Below, piece by piece: positions 23,597-35,231 of a DNA stretch of 64,000 bases (the stretch's first letter is position 1; each line of letters begins with the position of its first letter). The position numbers and the translations under genes were made by a program. The notes beneath the pieces are model-generated. The model was not told the origin of the DNA and searched no databases. It saw only the letters and a list, made by a program, of their open reading frames with translations. The stretch is taken from NCBI GenBank assembly GCA_003667245.1, contig RCNN01000011.1, positions 1-64,000 on the forward strand, written 5' to 3'. This DNA is from Heterostelium multicystogenum (taxonomy: Eukaryota > Evosea > Eumycetozoa > Acytosteliales > Acytosteliaceae).

Positions 23597-24214
23597 CTAT
23601 TGCTTCTTGTCCTTTGCTACATTTTCTATAAATTGGCCTTTGCTTAGCTTCTTATATTTAACTAATGGATGATTAATGTATCCGTCAGTATCATTGTTGG
23701 CATTACCTTCAGCGATAAAGGTATTGCTTTCGATGTTGGCATTGTCATTGTTGCTGATGCTGGTAGTGTTGTAAATATTGTCATTTGGTTCATAATCACT
23801 GAAATAGTGACTTTCTGGACTGAGCGTGTAGTTGTTTTCTTTGTAAATGTTTTTTCTGAGTATATCGTCTCTTCTGTAGCGACAACCTAGGCAATCGATA
23901 TTGTATTGGCACTGCTGGTGAATCTCCAGCATGTGATGTTGCATCTCTTCAAAGAGAGCACGTATTTGGCAACCAATGTGTGGACAGTAGTTGATGTAGT
24001 CTTCTCTATCTATTTCGAAGACATAGAGATCAGAGTCGTCGCTGTCTGCGTTTCCACTGCTGCTGTTGTCGCTCTGATCACTATAGTCGCCAATTTCACC
24101 AGGTCGCGTTGTGGTCTGTGCCTCGCCATCTTTGAAAATAGTGACATCATCTGCAATTCTACTGGTACCAACAGCCACGGTCATCATAGTCTCGTCCTGT
24201 TGATAGGTATCCAT
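23597..24214 (-). CDS. Hypothetical protein with C2H2-like zinc-finger motif
   Basis: An intact 205-residue single-exon protein. The first 65 residues are acidic and Ser/Asp-rich (DYSDQSDNSSSGNADSDDSD). At about 77-110 is CPHIGCQIRALFEEMQHHML followed by EIHQQC and CLGC: a Cys-x4-Cys-x(11-12)-His-x4-His arrangement plus two further cysteines, suggesting one or two zinc sites. The rest is Asn-rich with a Lys-rich end (KYKKLSKGQ). The family is not recognised; a nuclear or nucleic-acid-binding role is only a possibility. Confidence 0.65.
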   Translation of the reverse strand: MDTYQQDETMMTVAVGTSRIADDVTIFKDGEAQTTTRPGEIGDYSDQSDNSSSGNADSDDSDLYVFEIDREDYINYCPHIGCQIRALFEEMQHHMLEIHQQCQYNIDCLGCRYRRDDILRKNIYKENNYTLSPESHYFSDYEPNDNIYNTTSISNNDNANIESNTFIAEGNANNDTDGYINHPLVKYKKLSKGQFIENVAKDKKQ

Positions 24215-24599
24215 CTAGATTGGTATGATTAAAAATTAATATCAAACAGAAGCCTTGTGAGTGAATTGAATTGATGGAGTTTCATCCCCAAAATAAAATC
24301 CAAAATTAATAAAAAAAATCAATAAAAATAAAGTTCATGTTGTTTACAAGAAAGGTCAAAAATAGTTACCGCAAACCCCAGTCGTGAAAAAGTCTTTTCA
24401 TTTAAATTTAATTTCATCAAATAGTCTACTTTTAATGTCCGATTTCAACCATGTCGTACAAAAAAAAACAATGTTGAAATATCTTCATTGTGTTTAATTG
24501 GTTAGTTGGGCGGGGTCAAGGCAACAATAAATTTTTATTAATGATGATAGGTTACTTTTTTTGGCACAAACATATTAATTGTTGTTGATTGGCAAAACT
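24215..24599. other. Intergenic spacer
   Basis: About 385 bp between two reverse-strand genes. AT-rich with A-runs; it should carry the promoter of the 23597-24214 gene. No other feature seen. Confidence 0.4.
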
Positions 24600-27568
24600 T
24601 CATTTATAAATGTGGAAGCATTGTAGAATTCCCATTTCTTCTTGTTCATTGATGTAATCGTCCTCTTCAATATCTTTACCTATTTGTGTGAGATCTGGTT
24701 GCTCTTGCTCTTGTTGTTGCAGTTGTAATTGTAATTGTAACTGTGAAATTGATAATTGTACATTTTCTTCATTGTTATCGTTTCGTTTGATAGATTTGCT
24801 TGGTCTATATTATTGTTGTTATTTATGTAGTTGCTTGGTGTTATGATTGTGGTATTGTTCAAGATATTGTGACTGGCGTCATTCACAATTACATCGTGAT
24901 CCAAAACATGTTCATCTTCATCAGAGTCAGAAAACTGTTGCTGCTGTTGATGCTGGGATTTGTTTAAATAAAATATTGGTTGTTCGATACTGTTGTTGGT
25001 TGTATTTGATTGAGAGGTCGATGGTTGTGGGTTTGGTGGTTTGTAGGGTGTAAATGGCTCATATCCAAACTCTGAGTCGGAATGGTGTTGGTTACGATAG
25101 AATATTGGTTCTGATGCATTGAGTTTTGGTGAGTGGTAGTAGTTATGACTGTTGTCAACTGTATAGGGTGGCTGGTGTTGAAGTAATGCATAGGATGATG
25201 ACGACGACAGTTTTCCGCCTGTTGACAAACTCATGTGGCTGTTGGATGATCCAGACACAGGTGTCGACATTGCTGAAGATTGCTTCTTTTCTTTTGGAGG
25301 ATAAGTAAATGGATTGATCATTGGATGCTGTTGTTTGAGCTGCTGCTGTTGCTGCCATAGCATGAGAATCTGAGAGTTTGACAAACCAATGGGTGGAGGA
25401 GATTGCTGCTGATTTTGGAATGTCTGTTGCTGTTGGACAGGAGGTTGATCAGTGATCAATTGAATCGTTTTCGATACTTGAAAATTGATGAAAGTTGATT
25501 TCAATGGATTACCCCAGAGCTGTACACGAGTCAGCAATGGATAAGAGGTGTGATAGATATTGCCAATGTTCAACAAATTTGTTATGGAATTATTGCATAG
25601 TGATAGCTCAGCCAGTGATTTAAAACAACCATTGATAGGGAGAATTCTATCCCATTGATTTCCACTGAGATTCAGCAATCGCAAACTAAAGTTGGTAATA
25701 TAAATAGATTGGTTAGTATGATCCTGTTCACTCGTTTGGAAGCATTGTAGATTTGGTGGGAGTAAAGTAATTACTTTGGAATGGTGGAGAGTGCCTCCAT
25801 TGTGTTCTTTTGTACCAGTTGGTTGTATTCTAGATTGAGCGTTTCAAGCGAAACAAACTCAACCATTGACTCTGGAAGTGTTTTAATATTATTGTAGGAC
25901 AGATTCAAACAAACTAGTTTTGGTATTTTCATCAAACTTGAAACATGATTTGAGTCGATGATATTATGTGATAAATCTAATTTCTATATACGTATGAGTA
26001 ATATTTGTTAGGACCGTTCAATCAATTACAGTGATATTGTTATACAAACAGTTAAAGAAACGAATCCATTGTGGTCGAGGTTTTGTATGAAGTTATTTGA
26101 AAGATATAGTTCATTTAGATTTGGAAAAACAGAGAGTGAAGTGAATCTGTAGATTGATTGTTTAGTTAGTAACAAGTACTTTGATGTTAGTCTGTGATGA
26201 ATATAATACGTACTGTACAATATTATTATTTAAATCAAGATAGTTCAATTTATCGAATAATTCAAATCTGTCACTGTTCACTTTTTGTATATTGTAATTT
26301 GGAAGCTCAAGTGCAACTACGCTCGATGGTTCTTTGGAGTTTGATTCTTCCATCTGATGAGTAGAGTGGTTAGTAGTCGTTAGGTGGAGCAATAGAACAA
26401 TAACTTACAATAAATTTATAATCGAAAACTTTGGATATCTCTTTGTGATTTGGGTAGCCACTGAATGATGGTGCTTTTCTTATCTTTTGTCGAGAAGCAG
26501 GTGCTGAAGCGGATGCTTGATATGGCTGTTGTGGCTGTGGTATAAAAGGTGGTGCCGATAGTGGTGTCATATGGATGGTGGTTGGTTGGTGGTTGGGAGT
26601 GATGTTGACATTGTTGGCTGAGTGATGATACACTCTTGGAGTGTGTAAGTTTAGATTTTGATGAAGTTGTAGATGATCGTTTACTGGAGCTTGGCTGTTG
26701 TTGAGTGGGTGTATTTCGAGATGGTGTTCTTGAGGGTGTGGAAAATGTTGATGAACCTGACGATGACAAGATGATGAGGATAAAGTCGGTAAGGAAGGCT
26801 GCCGTTGTAGTTGGGGTTGCTGACCTTGGTTTCCAGGGGAAAGCTGTAGATGCTGCATTTGCTGTTGTAATTGGTAGTATTGAAGTTGTTTCTGGTAGTT
26901 CTGTTGCTGCTGTTTCAAATGCAATTGGTATTCAGTGTTACTGTTGAAGGTATATGGATGACTAATGTTGTCAGCGGTTCGGTAAGGATGTGCATCACCA
27001 GCAACAGCAGAGAGATCACTGTAGGGCATGCCCATGGGAGCAGTGGTTTTGATACCGCTGTTTCCACTTAGAGACATCATATGATAAAACAACACTAAGA
27101 AAAGCAGTCAAAGCATATGATCAGGAAGGCATAATAATAAGAATAAAAATAATGATTGATAATAAAATGATAATCATCAAGCGAGTGTTAGTACCAAAAT
27201 CAACACATGCTGCAATTATCTAACTTTATCATAAACAACAACACAGCAGCAACAACAACAACAACTATCTGGTACGAGATCAATCAACAAGCAACAACAA
27301 CAACAAAAATAAAAACTAAAAATAATTTAGAATTTCCAAGTACAATTTGGTCATGTTGTTGTTGTTATTGTTATTGCGTTGTTATTGTCGTTGCTGTGGT
27401 TGTGGTTAGATGATGGAGGTTGTGTAGAAGGGGTGGACAAGACATACCTAGATTTTTATTGTATTTAGTTAGAGGTGGTGTAGATGGTGGAGGTGAAGTC
27501 GAGAGTGAAGACATGGCTGTTGGATTCATAAGTAAGCAATTGCTTGAATGTTCGTTCGTTTGATGCAA
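24600..27568 (-). CDS. Leucine-rich-repeat protein with poly-Gln and Ser-rich regions
   Basis: The gene starts in a small exon near 27529-27440 (MNPTAMSSLSTSPPPSTPPL; the upstream Met at 27568 is an alternative), with a GTATGT donor. The next exon (about 27090-26405) is rich in Gln/His/Ser/Pro and ends in PSFSGYPNHKEISKVFDYKF. Several short exons then carry leucine-rich repeats: FDKLNYLDLNNNIVQ (26260), FPNLNELYLSNNFIQNLDHN (26120), IPKLVCLNLSYNNIKTLPES (25930), LRLLNLSGNQWDRILP (25680). The tail has long Gln and Asn tracts, acidic SDSDEDEH, and ends NEQEEMGILQCF at 24600. LRRs suggest a protein-binding scaffold; I cannot name a family. Frame changes occur near 26760, around 26500 and near 24800, where an A appears to be missing. 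Confidence 0.7.
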
Positions 27569-29972
27569 CTAATATAAAAACAATTTTAACTAAACCAGCT
27601 TTAGAAAACCTTAAAGTTTGGTTTGGTTTAGTTTGGTTGGTTGTTTAAATTCAAATTAGTTAACTTTCGATTCAGTTCACAGTTGTTGTCTTCACACCGT
27701 ACATTCACTTTGCTCCTCTTTCTCTTGTTGTAATGTTTGTTTACTCTGTCTGTATTCGATTGCAGTGCAACCCAAACAACAACACAAGGCAACTCACACT
27801 CAATAAATATATTAATTATTACTGTTGAACTATGTTAGGAGTAGGTAGTGGAAGTAGTAGCAGCAGTATTGAACTGAACTCCAATCATCAAAGTAGATGA
27901 TCCAACCCTAACACTTCAGTTGGCCAGTAAAATAATAATTATTATTATATAGAAACACTGAAAATCAAATTGAATAATTTATTTCCTTTTTTCCAAAGTT
28001 CCTATTTTTCTGGAAACCGTAAATTATTAAATTAATTTTTTATGGAAAACTTAAAAAGCAATAATAAAATATGGAATAATAAATATACTAATTGATATTT
28101 CTATATTATATATAATTAATGTATATAGTTATTTTTGCTATTGGAATAGTATTTAGCTATATATGAAATATAGATTTTAGCAGCTAAAACGAACTCGCCA
28201 AATTTGAAAATGAAAAAACACCGAAACAACCAATCTTTGAAGCCAACCTCTAATCTTATTGAAATTTAATAAAGAAGAATGGTTTCTCAGATTGAATTGA
28301 TTGGTGAAATGAATGTTAAATAAATAAATAGATAATATATATATAATTGAGTGATTGAATGATAAATAGATAAGTAGATAATAGATTCAGTTTAATAGAT
28401 ATTTAGATAAAATAATAACTGATAGAAGTGATTGGTAGAAAATAAAGAGAAATGTTATTACTATAAGTCTAAAATAGTTATTTTGTTATATTATATAATA
28501 GTAGCTAATAACTAATGATGATTTGCTTGTTTTTCTTGTTACTAACTAACAATACTATAGTAAAAACAAAACAAAAACTATATATAATATATAAATTATT
28601 ATTATTGATTAACTAGTATCTGTTCTCTCTCACTTCTTATCTATCTCTACACTCTATTATCACTACTGTTGTTGCTGGATGGGTGATGATTCTATAGATA
28701 GACAATAAATACTGTTTGCAAAACAATCAGAAAAAAAAACAAAAAAAATAGCAAAAAAGCAAAACAAACAAAATATTAAAAAAAAACAATTTAAGGTAAT
28801 ATATCTTCCCTTTTAGTGATTTATTAAATTATATGTTTGTTGTTGTTGTTTGTTAAATTGTAGTTCTGCTGCTGCTGATGTTGATATTATAAAAATTGAA
28901 AACCCAACCAACAATAACAACAACAATAAAAACATCAACAACAAACACAGTAATCAATTTCAATCAACTTATCGAAAGTATTTTATGTTTCCTGCTATCT
29001 ATTATTTATTACTACAACTACTCTTTCTACAGCAAGAATGGAATAGGATATGAATATGAATACGAATATGATATTTGATAATTGATTGGTACTACTATTA
29101 GGTTTGATTTGGTTTTAGGTGTTACAAAGTTTACTAAGTTATTTAGTTTGTTATAATAAAATTTATTAGAATATCAATTAGTAATATATTTATATAAATA
29201 TTAGATTGATTGACTGTTTGTTTGATAAATGATTAGATTTATTAATATACTATATTATTTTCATAAGTTGTTGAAGGTAGTTAGGGTTGTCAATTTAAAA
29301 AATGATTATGTTGTTGTTAGTGTTGTTTTTTGAAATATATTATTATTATTGTTGGCAGGTGGAGGTGGAGGTGATAAATGATGTTTGTTCAACTTGGCTT
29401 GATATTTCATGATGATACCTGGCAATTGTATCCAGAAGAGGCATCACCATCGTTTTTAGCAAATTCAAGCTTCAAATGGGGTATTGAATAACTTCAGATT
29501 ACTTACCTCTTTAGTTTTACTTTTGCAATTTTTGCAATTTGCAACTTGTTGTTTTGAGGATGTTATTGTTATAGTGCACATCCCTGTTTTACAATAGGGT
29601 AATAATAATAATAGTTTTGAGATGTCATCCACCCACTTCCAGTTATATTATTATAATTATTAAATTTAATTATAATTTAGTTTGTTGTTGTTGTTTTTAT
29701 TGATTGTTTTAACAATGAATAAATTGAGAATTGCTTGCATGATTGTTCAAACAATCTATCAAATGAAACAAACTATGAATAGGCATCAGCTAAATACAAC
29801 AGATTCATATTCATATTCATGTTCATGTTCATATTCTGTCTGTTTTAACTATCTATCATACATAAAATATATATTATAATTGTACTAATTTGGGTTGGTC
29901 GATGTTGTTACTTCAATTGGTATTGGTATTTGTACTTCGTATTGTATATGCTCTGATTGTTGTAGATTATTA
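27569..29972. other. Long AT-rich intergenic region
   Basis: About 2.4 kb between two reverse-strand genes. It contains GATA-type repeats (28320-28400), A-runs and low-complexity frames that I reject. The only coding-like patch is a 37-codon frame at 29378-29491, listed separately. The segment next to 27568 must include the promoter of the LRR gene. Confidence 0.45.
29378..29491 (+). CDS. Possible short coding segment, 37 residues
   Basis: Begins MMFVQLGLIFHDDTWQLYPE and ends SFKWGIE then TAA. Its composition (Trp, His, Pro, Glu, few Asn/Lys runs) is unlike chance translation of the surrounding AT-rich DNA. An in-frame TAA precedes the first ATG, so it is either a genuine short frame or the remnant of an exon. 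The family is unknown. Confidence 0.25.
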   Translation: MMFVQLGLIFHDDTWQLYPEEASPSFLANSSFKWGIE

Positions 29973-31305
29973 TTATTTGTTGGAATTGAAATTGGTAAAA
30001 GGAATTGGTATTTGAATGTCAGTGTCATTGTTGTCATTGTTGAAATTGTTATTGTTGTTGTTGTTATTATTATTGGTAAATCCAATGTTTGGTATGTGTT
30101 GTTGAGTATTATCACGACCAGAATCTGGTTTATCTAGTTTGTCGATATGCTGATTGTGATTCAATAGGAATGGAATTACAAGTGCATTGAAAATGTCTGC
30201 TTGGTCTCTATGTATATGGTGACCTCCAATGACAATGGAGAGTTTCGAGTTTGGTATCAGCTGTGCCATTCTCTCCTGCTGAGACGCCAGTACATGGCTG
30301 TCGGATGCGCCTATGATCAATGTCGATGCAGTTATGTTCTTCAGCTGCTCCCACCACTCTTCTGACGGTGTTCTCAATTGATGGAGTACAATCGAGGTCA
30401 TTTTGAAATCATGGCCTCTCCAAAACGCGAGGAAAACCGACTTTACCATTGAGAATGAATTCACCAGCTTGAGTTGCGAGCTAAGCTTGTTGCTATTTTC
30501 GCTATTGATAGTGTTCGAGTGACCTGGCGAGTCTTCAAGTACCATTCGTCTTACTCTGTTGGGAATACTTCGATGCAATTCTAAGTGAAAGATGCCCGCC
30601 AAGTGAGTGTCCAACCAGATCTACAACATCGATGTCCAGTGCATCTAATAAGCTGACAATATCATCTGCCATTGCATCAAGACTGTAGTTGGTTGACTTG
30701 CTACTCTTGCAATGTCCTCTAAGATCTGGCATCAACACAGAAGGCAACTTCTTTCTATACTTTGCCTCGGAATCCTTGTCTCTATGACTATTGCTTTTTT
30801 CATTGGTGCTTTTAAATAGTGACTCAATAACTTGTAGCCATGTTATGCTTGCGCTCAGCATTCCATGTAGCCATACGATAGGTATATCCTTTTCATCTTG
30901 CTTATCATCACTATGATCCTTTTCCTGTTCCTGCTGTACCTGTTCCTGCTCCTGCTGCTGTTGATGATCAGTAGTATCATTTGTAGTGCTTTTGATAGGT
31001 TCCTTTGCGATTGATTTGCTTGAGCTTCTGCCAGTCTTGGTGGTTGGCAGTATATTGGTTCTGTAGCCAATTGTGACATTCTCGCCATTGACATTAACAA
31101 TATCAATCAACTTCAATTCACTCAGCATATGCATATGCTGCTCCATTGTTGTGGAAGTGGACTGGTCTTGAAGCATCAGTGAAGCTCCACCAATCTGATT
31201 GTCGTTTTTCTTCTGATTAAAGAATGCAAATGCACTGATGAAAATGTTCTTTAATAATAGTAATTTATAAAAATAGCTACCAATAATATTCATATCTATG
31301 ATCAT
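29973..31305 (-). CDS. Alpha/beta-hydrolase fold protein
   Basis: An N-terminal hydrophobic segment (MNIIGSYFYKLLLLKNIFIS) suggests a membrane anchor. Following a Gln/Glu-rich insert (about residues 115-135), the hydrolase domain begins IPIVWLHGMLSASITWLQVI (oxyanion HG motif). It continues VLMPDLRGHCKSSKSTNYSL, then DVVDLVGHSLGGHLSLRIAS with the nucleophile elbow G-H-S-L-G-G. After a frame break near 30560-30610 it goes on RVRRMVLEDSPGH, STLIIGASDSHVLA (acid residue candidate) and SIVIGGHHIHRDQ (catalytic His candidate). All three triad positions are present. The C-terminus is poly-Asn. It resembles ABHD-type esterases/lipases; substrate unknown. Confidence 0.8.
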
Positions 31306-32115
31306 ATCAACCTCTATTTATTTGAGTGACTCACTACCTTTTTGAAAATCATTAGTATATCTAATTAACTAACTAAATAACTAATCAATCAATCAGGGAA
31401 AGACAGGTCAGTTAAAACAAGCAATGAGTAGTGGGGGTTGGGGGGATTAACTACAATGGTCAATTTGGACAAATTCTAAAAGGCTGAGTTGTTTTGATCA
31501 TTTTGATCACATAGAAAGTAAAGAAGGATAATTTACCAAAGCTTATTCTATGTTTTGGTTGTCCTTACATAGCTCTTCGGAGTTGCTTGAAACTTTTATC
31601 AATCTAGACAATCATTATGATTGGTATTAGATCAGTTGAGATCAAATTAATATAACTTCTCCACCACCTGAGAGTTATCTCAGTTCTCTTAATTATACAA
31701 ACAATAAAGAAATTGTTAACAGTAGATCATTATTTCTTCAAAGACCCATTACTCTTAATTTAGCATTCAATTAAGATAAATATATTACATCCAAATTGAA
31801 TAATAATAAAAAAAAAAAAAACAAAAATTAATTACCAACAGGTGGTACATCATTGACCACTACTACTAATAGTATCAACGACTTTTCTTTACATGTTAAT
31901 CATAGATAGTTTTTTATAGATTCAATCATTGCATAGCAAAGCATAGAATAGCATAGACACAATCAGATTAACACCATAATACATTACAAACAGTTAGATA
32001 GTAGATAGGTAGTAGATAGATAGTAGATAGATATAGATTAGTTTGGTTTATAGATTGATTGATTGTTTGAAACTAAATATACTTATATAGACTTAAAGAA
32101 GAAGGTTAAAGAAGA
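31306..32115. promoter_or_regulatory. Divergent intergenic region
   Basis: About 810 bp between the hydrolase gene (-) and the sphingomyelinase-like gene (+), so it carries both promoters. AT-rich, with GATA/TAGA repeats at 31986-32040. No discrete site is assigned. Confidence 0.45.
31986..32040. repeat. Degenerate TAGA/GATA microsatellite
   Basis: AGTTAGATAGTAGATAGGTA and following units, a degenerate run of GTAGATA/TAGA about 80-130 bp upstream of the sphingomyelinase-like start. Probably slippage-derived; a GATA-factor role is conceivable but unsupported. Confidence 0.6.
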
Positions 32116-35100
32116 ATGAGTGGACATATTCATTCTTCAGATTGGAAGAAAGAGTTTGTATATAAGCATTTAGATCAAACTGTCATATCAATATCAAATG
32201 AAACCGACTATATATTACAAAGAATATTGTAAAAGTACATCAAGGTGTATTAAGAGTATTTCCACCTGGTATGATATCATATTCATCAGATGTTTATATC
32301 ATAATAGTTATGTTAATATAATATATTTATAAATAATAGAAATATTGGTCCAAATTCAAAGGTTGAATTTGCATCTGAAAGCAATGCTTATTTTACAGGT
32401 TCGAAAGGATCGGTTGTATACTTGGTTTTGCCTTCGTCGGTCCACCATACAGAATCATTTGATACAATCGCTGCAACAGATGATTAATCACCATATGTGG
32501 GACCATTTCTATAATATCAACATTGAGTGGCTTACTCCCTATTGGTCCAAAATCACACAGCTGTACTATCAATTCAATTTCGCCTTTGGAGGCAAGTATA
32601 CTCTTGGATTTGAGGAAGTAAATCGTCAGTTTCACTCTGAGGTGAAAACAATGATCAGAGGCAGAACACAGTTCAAAATACTGAGGAATCCATCGACTGC
32701 ATTGGCATCCCCCGGAAACTCACCAACCTCTAGCTCTGAGCAAGTACAACATTCACTATCACCACAGGCACTCTCGTCATCATCTTCATCAGGCCACCTA
32801 TCGTCACCCTCACTCTCTGCTTCTCTGCCATCACCGTCGTCACCAAACAACAGTTCTTCCAAAATACCACTACCACTCCCTCTCACCTCTACTCTCTCCT
32901 TCTTCTCGTCAATCACTGGCTCACCACCCTCTACGAGTGTCAATCCAAATGAGTCTTGGAAAAAACTCTGTCTTGCGAGCAACACGTGGCCAATTTGTCA
33001 CCATTGTCAACAAAACCAATCGCTTACTGATTCGTAGAGATAACGCACTTGAACAAGGATCTTGGGCTGCCATTCCTCCAGAAGGAATTGCACCTGGTGC
33101 AACTATTGAGTTTGGAACATACAGCGGTTTGTGTGCTGGCACATCAGGAGCAGTGCACTACTACTCAAATGGACTAAAAGGTGACTTCAAGCTTACATTC
33201 AACAATCCATTCATTGGTGAAAACACATTCAGCTACCATTGTCCACCAAACTTCCTTATCGAGAAACAGGTAATTCCAGGAACGATATCTAGTGTAGTAT
33301 TCACCATCAGCGATAAATCAACTACTGTCAGCAACAAAGACTTGAAGAGCAGCCTACCACATCTGGCTAACTTACCAGGCAATCACAGCTCGAGCAATAT
33401 TCTTGGTGATGACAATATTAGAATTATTACTTTGAATGTCGGAATGCAACCAGGTGTAGAGGATCGTTGTGAAATGATTGCAAAGATTCTAGTTAATCTC
33501 CCAGAGCGATATGATATAGTGTGTTTACAGGCAGTTTTCAACACTGGTGCAAAAGAAAGACTTACTCGATTATTTAAGCCTGTCTACTCATATCTACTTG
33601 ATAAAGTTGGTGAAGACAGCGGACTCTACTTTGCAACAACTTTCCCTATACTCTGGAGCGACTTCCGTCAATTTAATGAGGGAATTGGACTTGATGTACA
33701 TTCTTGCAAAGGTGTGCAGGGTGTAAAGCTCGATATCTCTGCAGTAAAGGAAAACAGTGTCCTCTATGTATTCAATGCACATCTTCAATCGAATCCAGAC
33801 AACACTCTTGCTTGGCAAATGGTAGCTGGCGATGACAAACTAAAGAAAGCACAAACAGTCAGAACTCTACAGCTTCAATCTATTCGTGATTTTATATCAA
33901 CTGAATTTGCTCGTTCCACATCAAACAATAATAATACAAACAACAATTCAACCAACAACAACAACAACATAAAGAATGGACTGATATTCCTTGGAGATAT
34001 GAATATTATAGGTGAAACTGAACAAGTCATCTCCGATGAAGGCAGCATTATTCTTTCACAAGTTATTCCTGAACTTGCAAGAAAGATCAATAATCGTGAA
34101 ATTACAGTGACATTTAGCCATAAACTAATGGAACACCTCACCAACAATAATATTCCAATGAGATACACCGGAATTCTGAGATCACAGGTTATCAATCCAC
34201 GAATGAAATCACTATTGTTGACAGAGATGATTTCCTATATTATAAAGAAAGATATTGTCGATCAGTTGGCACAGAGACACAACCAGCTTGAGGCACAGTT
34301 TGAAGGTGACGAATGTACTTATAAAACTATTGTGCTGGAGACATTGAACTTGGTTTTCCACTATGATACAAAAGCATCCACAACCTATTGGACTACAACT
34401 TTAAAGAATAGACTGCGATCTGAATTTAGCTCAGCACTTACAGAGTTGGAAGAATATGATTTTGTCGATCTTCGTAATCATGTTATCAATCTACAGCTGT
34501 TGACCAGTCTCAAAATGGCATTGGAAATAACACTTCAAACCAAGGCAATCTATCAACTGGTTAAAGGATCACGTTTCAAATCGAATATACCAGCACCTCT
34601 CATCACAGATAGCGATATTGAAGAACTAATTCTTCCGCCACTCACTTCTTATTGGGGTGTCGACAGTAACAACAGCGATATCAGCTATATCTCAAATCTT
34701 GAGAAACTTAAAATCAGCAATGGTGGTGGAGCTACAAGTAATGCCAGCGATAGTAACGATGATAACAATCGTATTAAGATCTATTTGAAGCCGACAGATG
34801 AATACGAATCAATGAAAAAGATTCTTGGTCAAATGAATGATCTCTATAGACAAACCAATCCACACTTACCTGGATACACCATACATCAATCACTCAATCA
34901 ACTCGTTAGCAAGCCAACCGCAAAAGAGAGAGTCGATTATATCTTTAGTTTCAACCTATCTCCTAACTTTGGTGATGACAATGGTCGCAATCAATTACTT
35001 CGCCTCAATTGTTTGGAATCTTCAATTCTACCAATGGGTGCCACTCCACAAACCAGACTCTCTGATCATTTCGCTGTTGAATGTATCATTAAAGTGGAAG

Positions 35101-35174
35101 ATCCATCATCTACTCCTGTACATAATAGAAAAAACTATCATCAACCCAATAATTCCAACAATTCATCAAGATAA
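32116..35174 (+). CDS. Neutral-sphingomyelinase-like EEP-fold protein with two N-terminal beta-type domains
   Basis: Exon 1 starts at 32116 (MSGHIHSSDWKKEFVYKHLD); a short intron follows and the main exon begins near 32340. Two related segments precede the enzyme. The first is VISISNETDYIL ... NIGPNSKVEFASESNAYFTG then SKGSVVYLVLP. The second is FVTIVNKTNRLLIRRDNALE ... GIAPGATIEFGTYSGLCAGT then SGAVHYYS. Both look aegerolysin-like to me, at low certainty. A Ser/Pro linker separates them. The C-terminal exonuclease-endonuclease-phosphatase domain shows IRIITLNVGMQPG, YDIVCLQAVFNTGA, DSGLYFATTFPI, KGVQGVKLDIS, YVFNAHLQSNPD, LIFLGDMNI, RVDYIFSF and RLSDHFAVEC, in the order of neutral sphingomyelinases. 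The Glu expected in the LQ-E-VF motif is Ala (codon 33531-33533). A helical insert of over 300 residues sits between GDMN and RVDY. Frame breaks lie near 32215, 32480 and 32957 (an A-run). Confidence 0.75.
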
Positions 35175-35231
35175 TTAGCGGTTTCGCCTCAATGCTAAAT
35201 AAATTATTATTAGTTTTTTATTAACTTGGCA

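Noticed and set aside
23669..24232. Forward frames at 23669-23890 and 23906-24232
   Set aside because: Antisense to the intact 205-residue reverse-strand protein.
32632..33142. Reverse-strand frames opposite the sphingomyelinase-like gene
   Set aside because: Antisense of a Ser/Pro-rich linker; artefact of repetitive codons.
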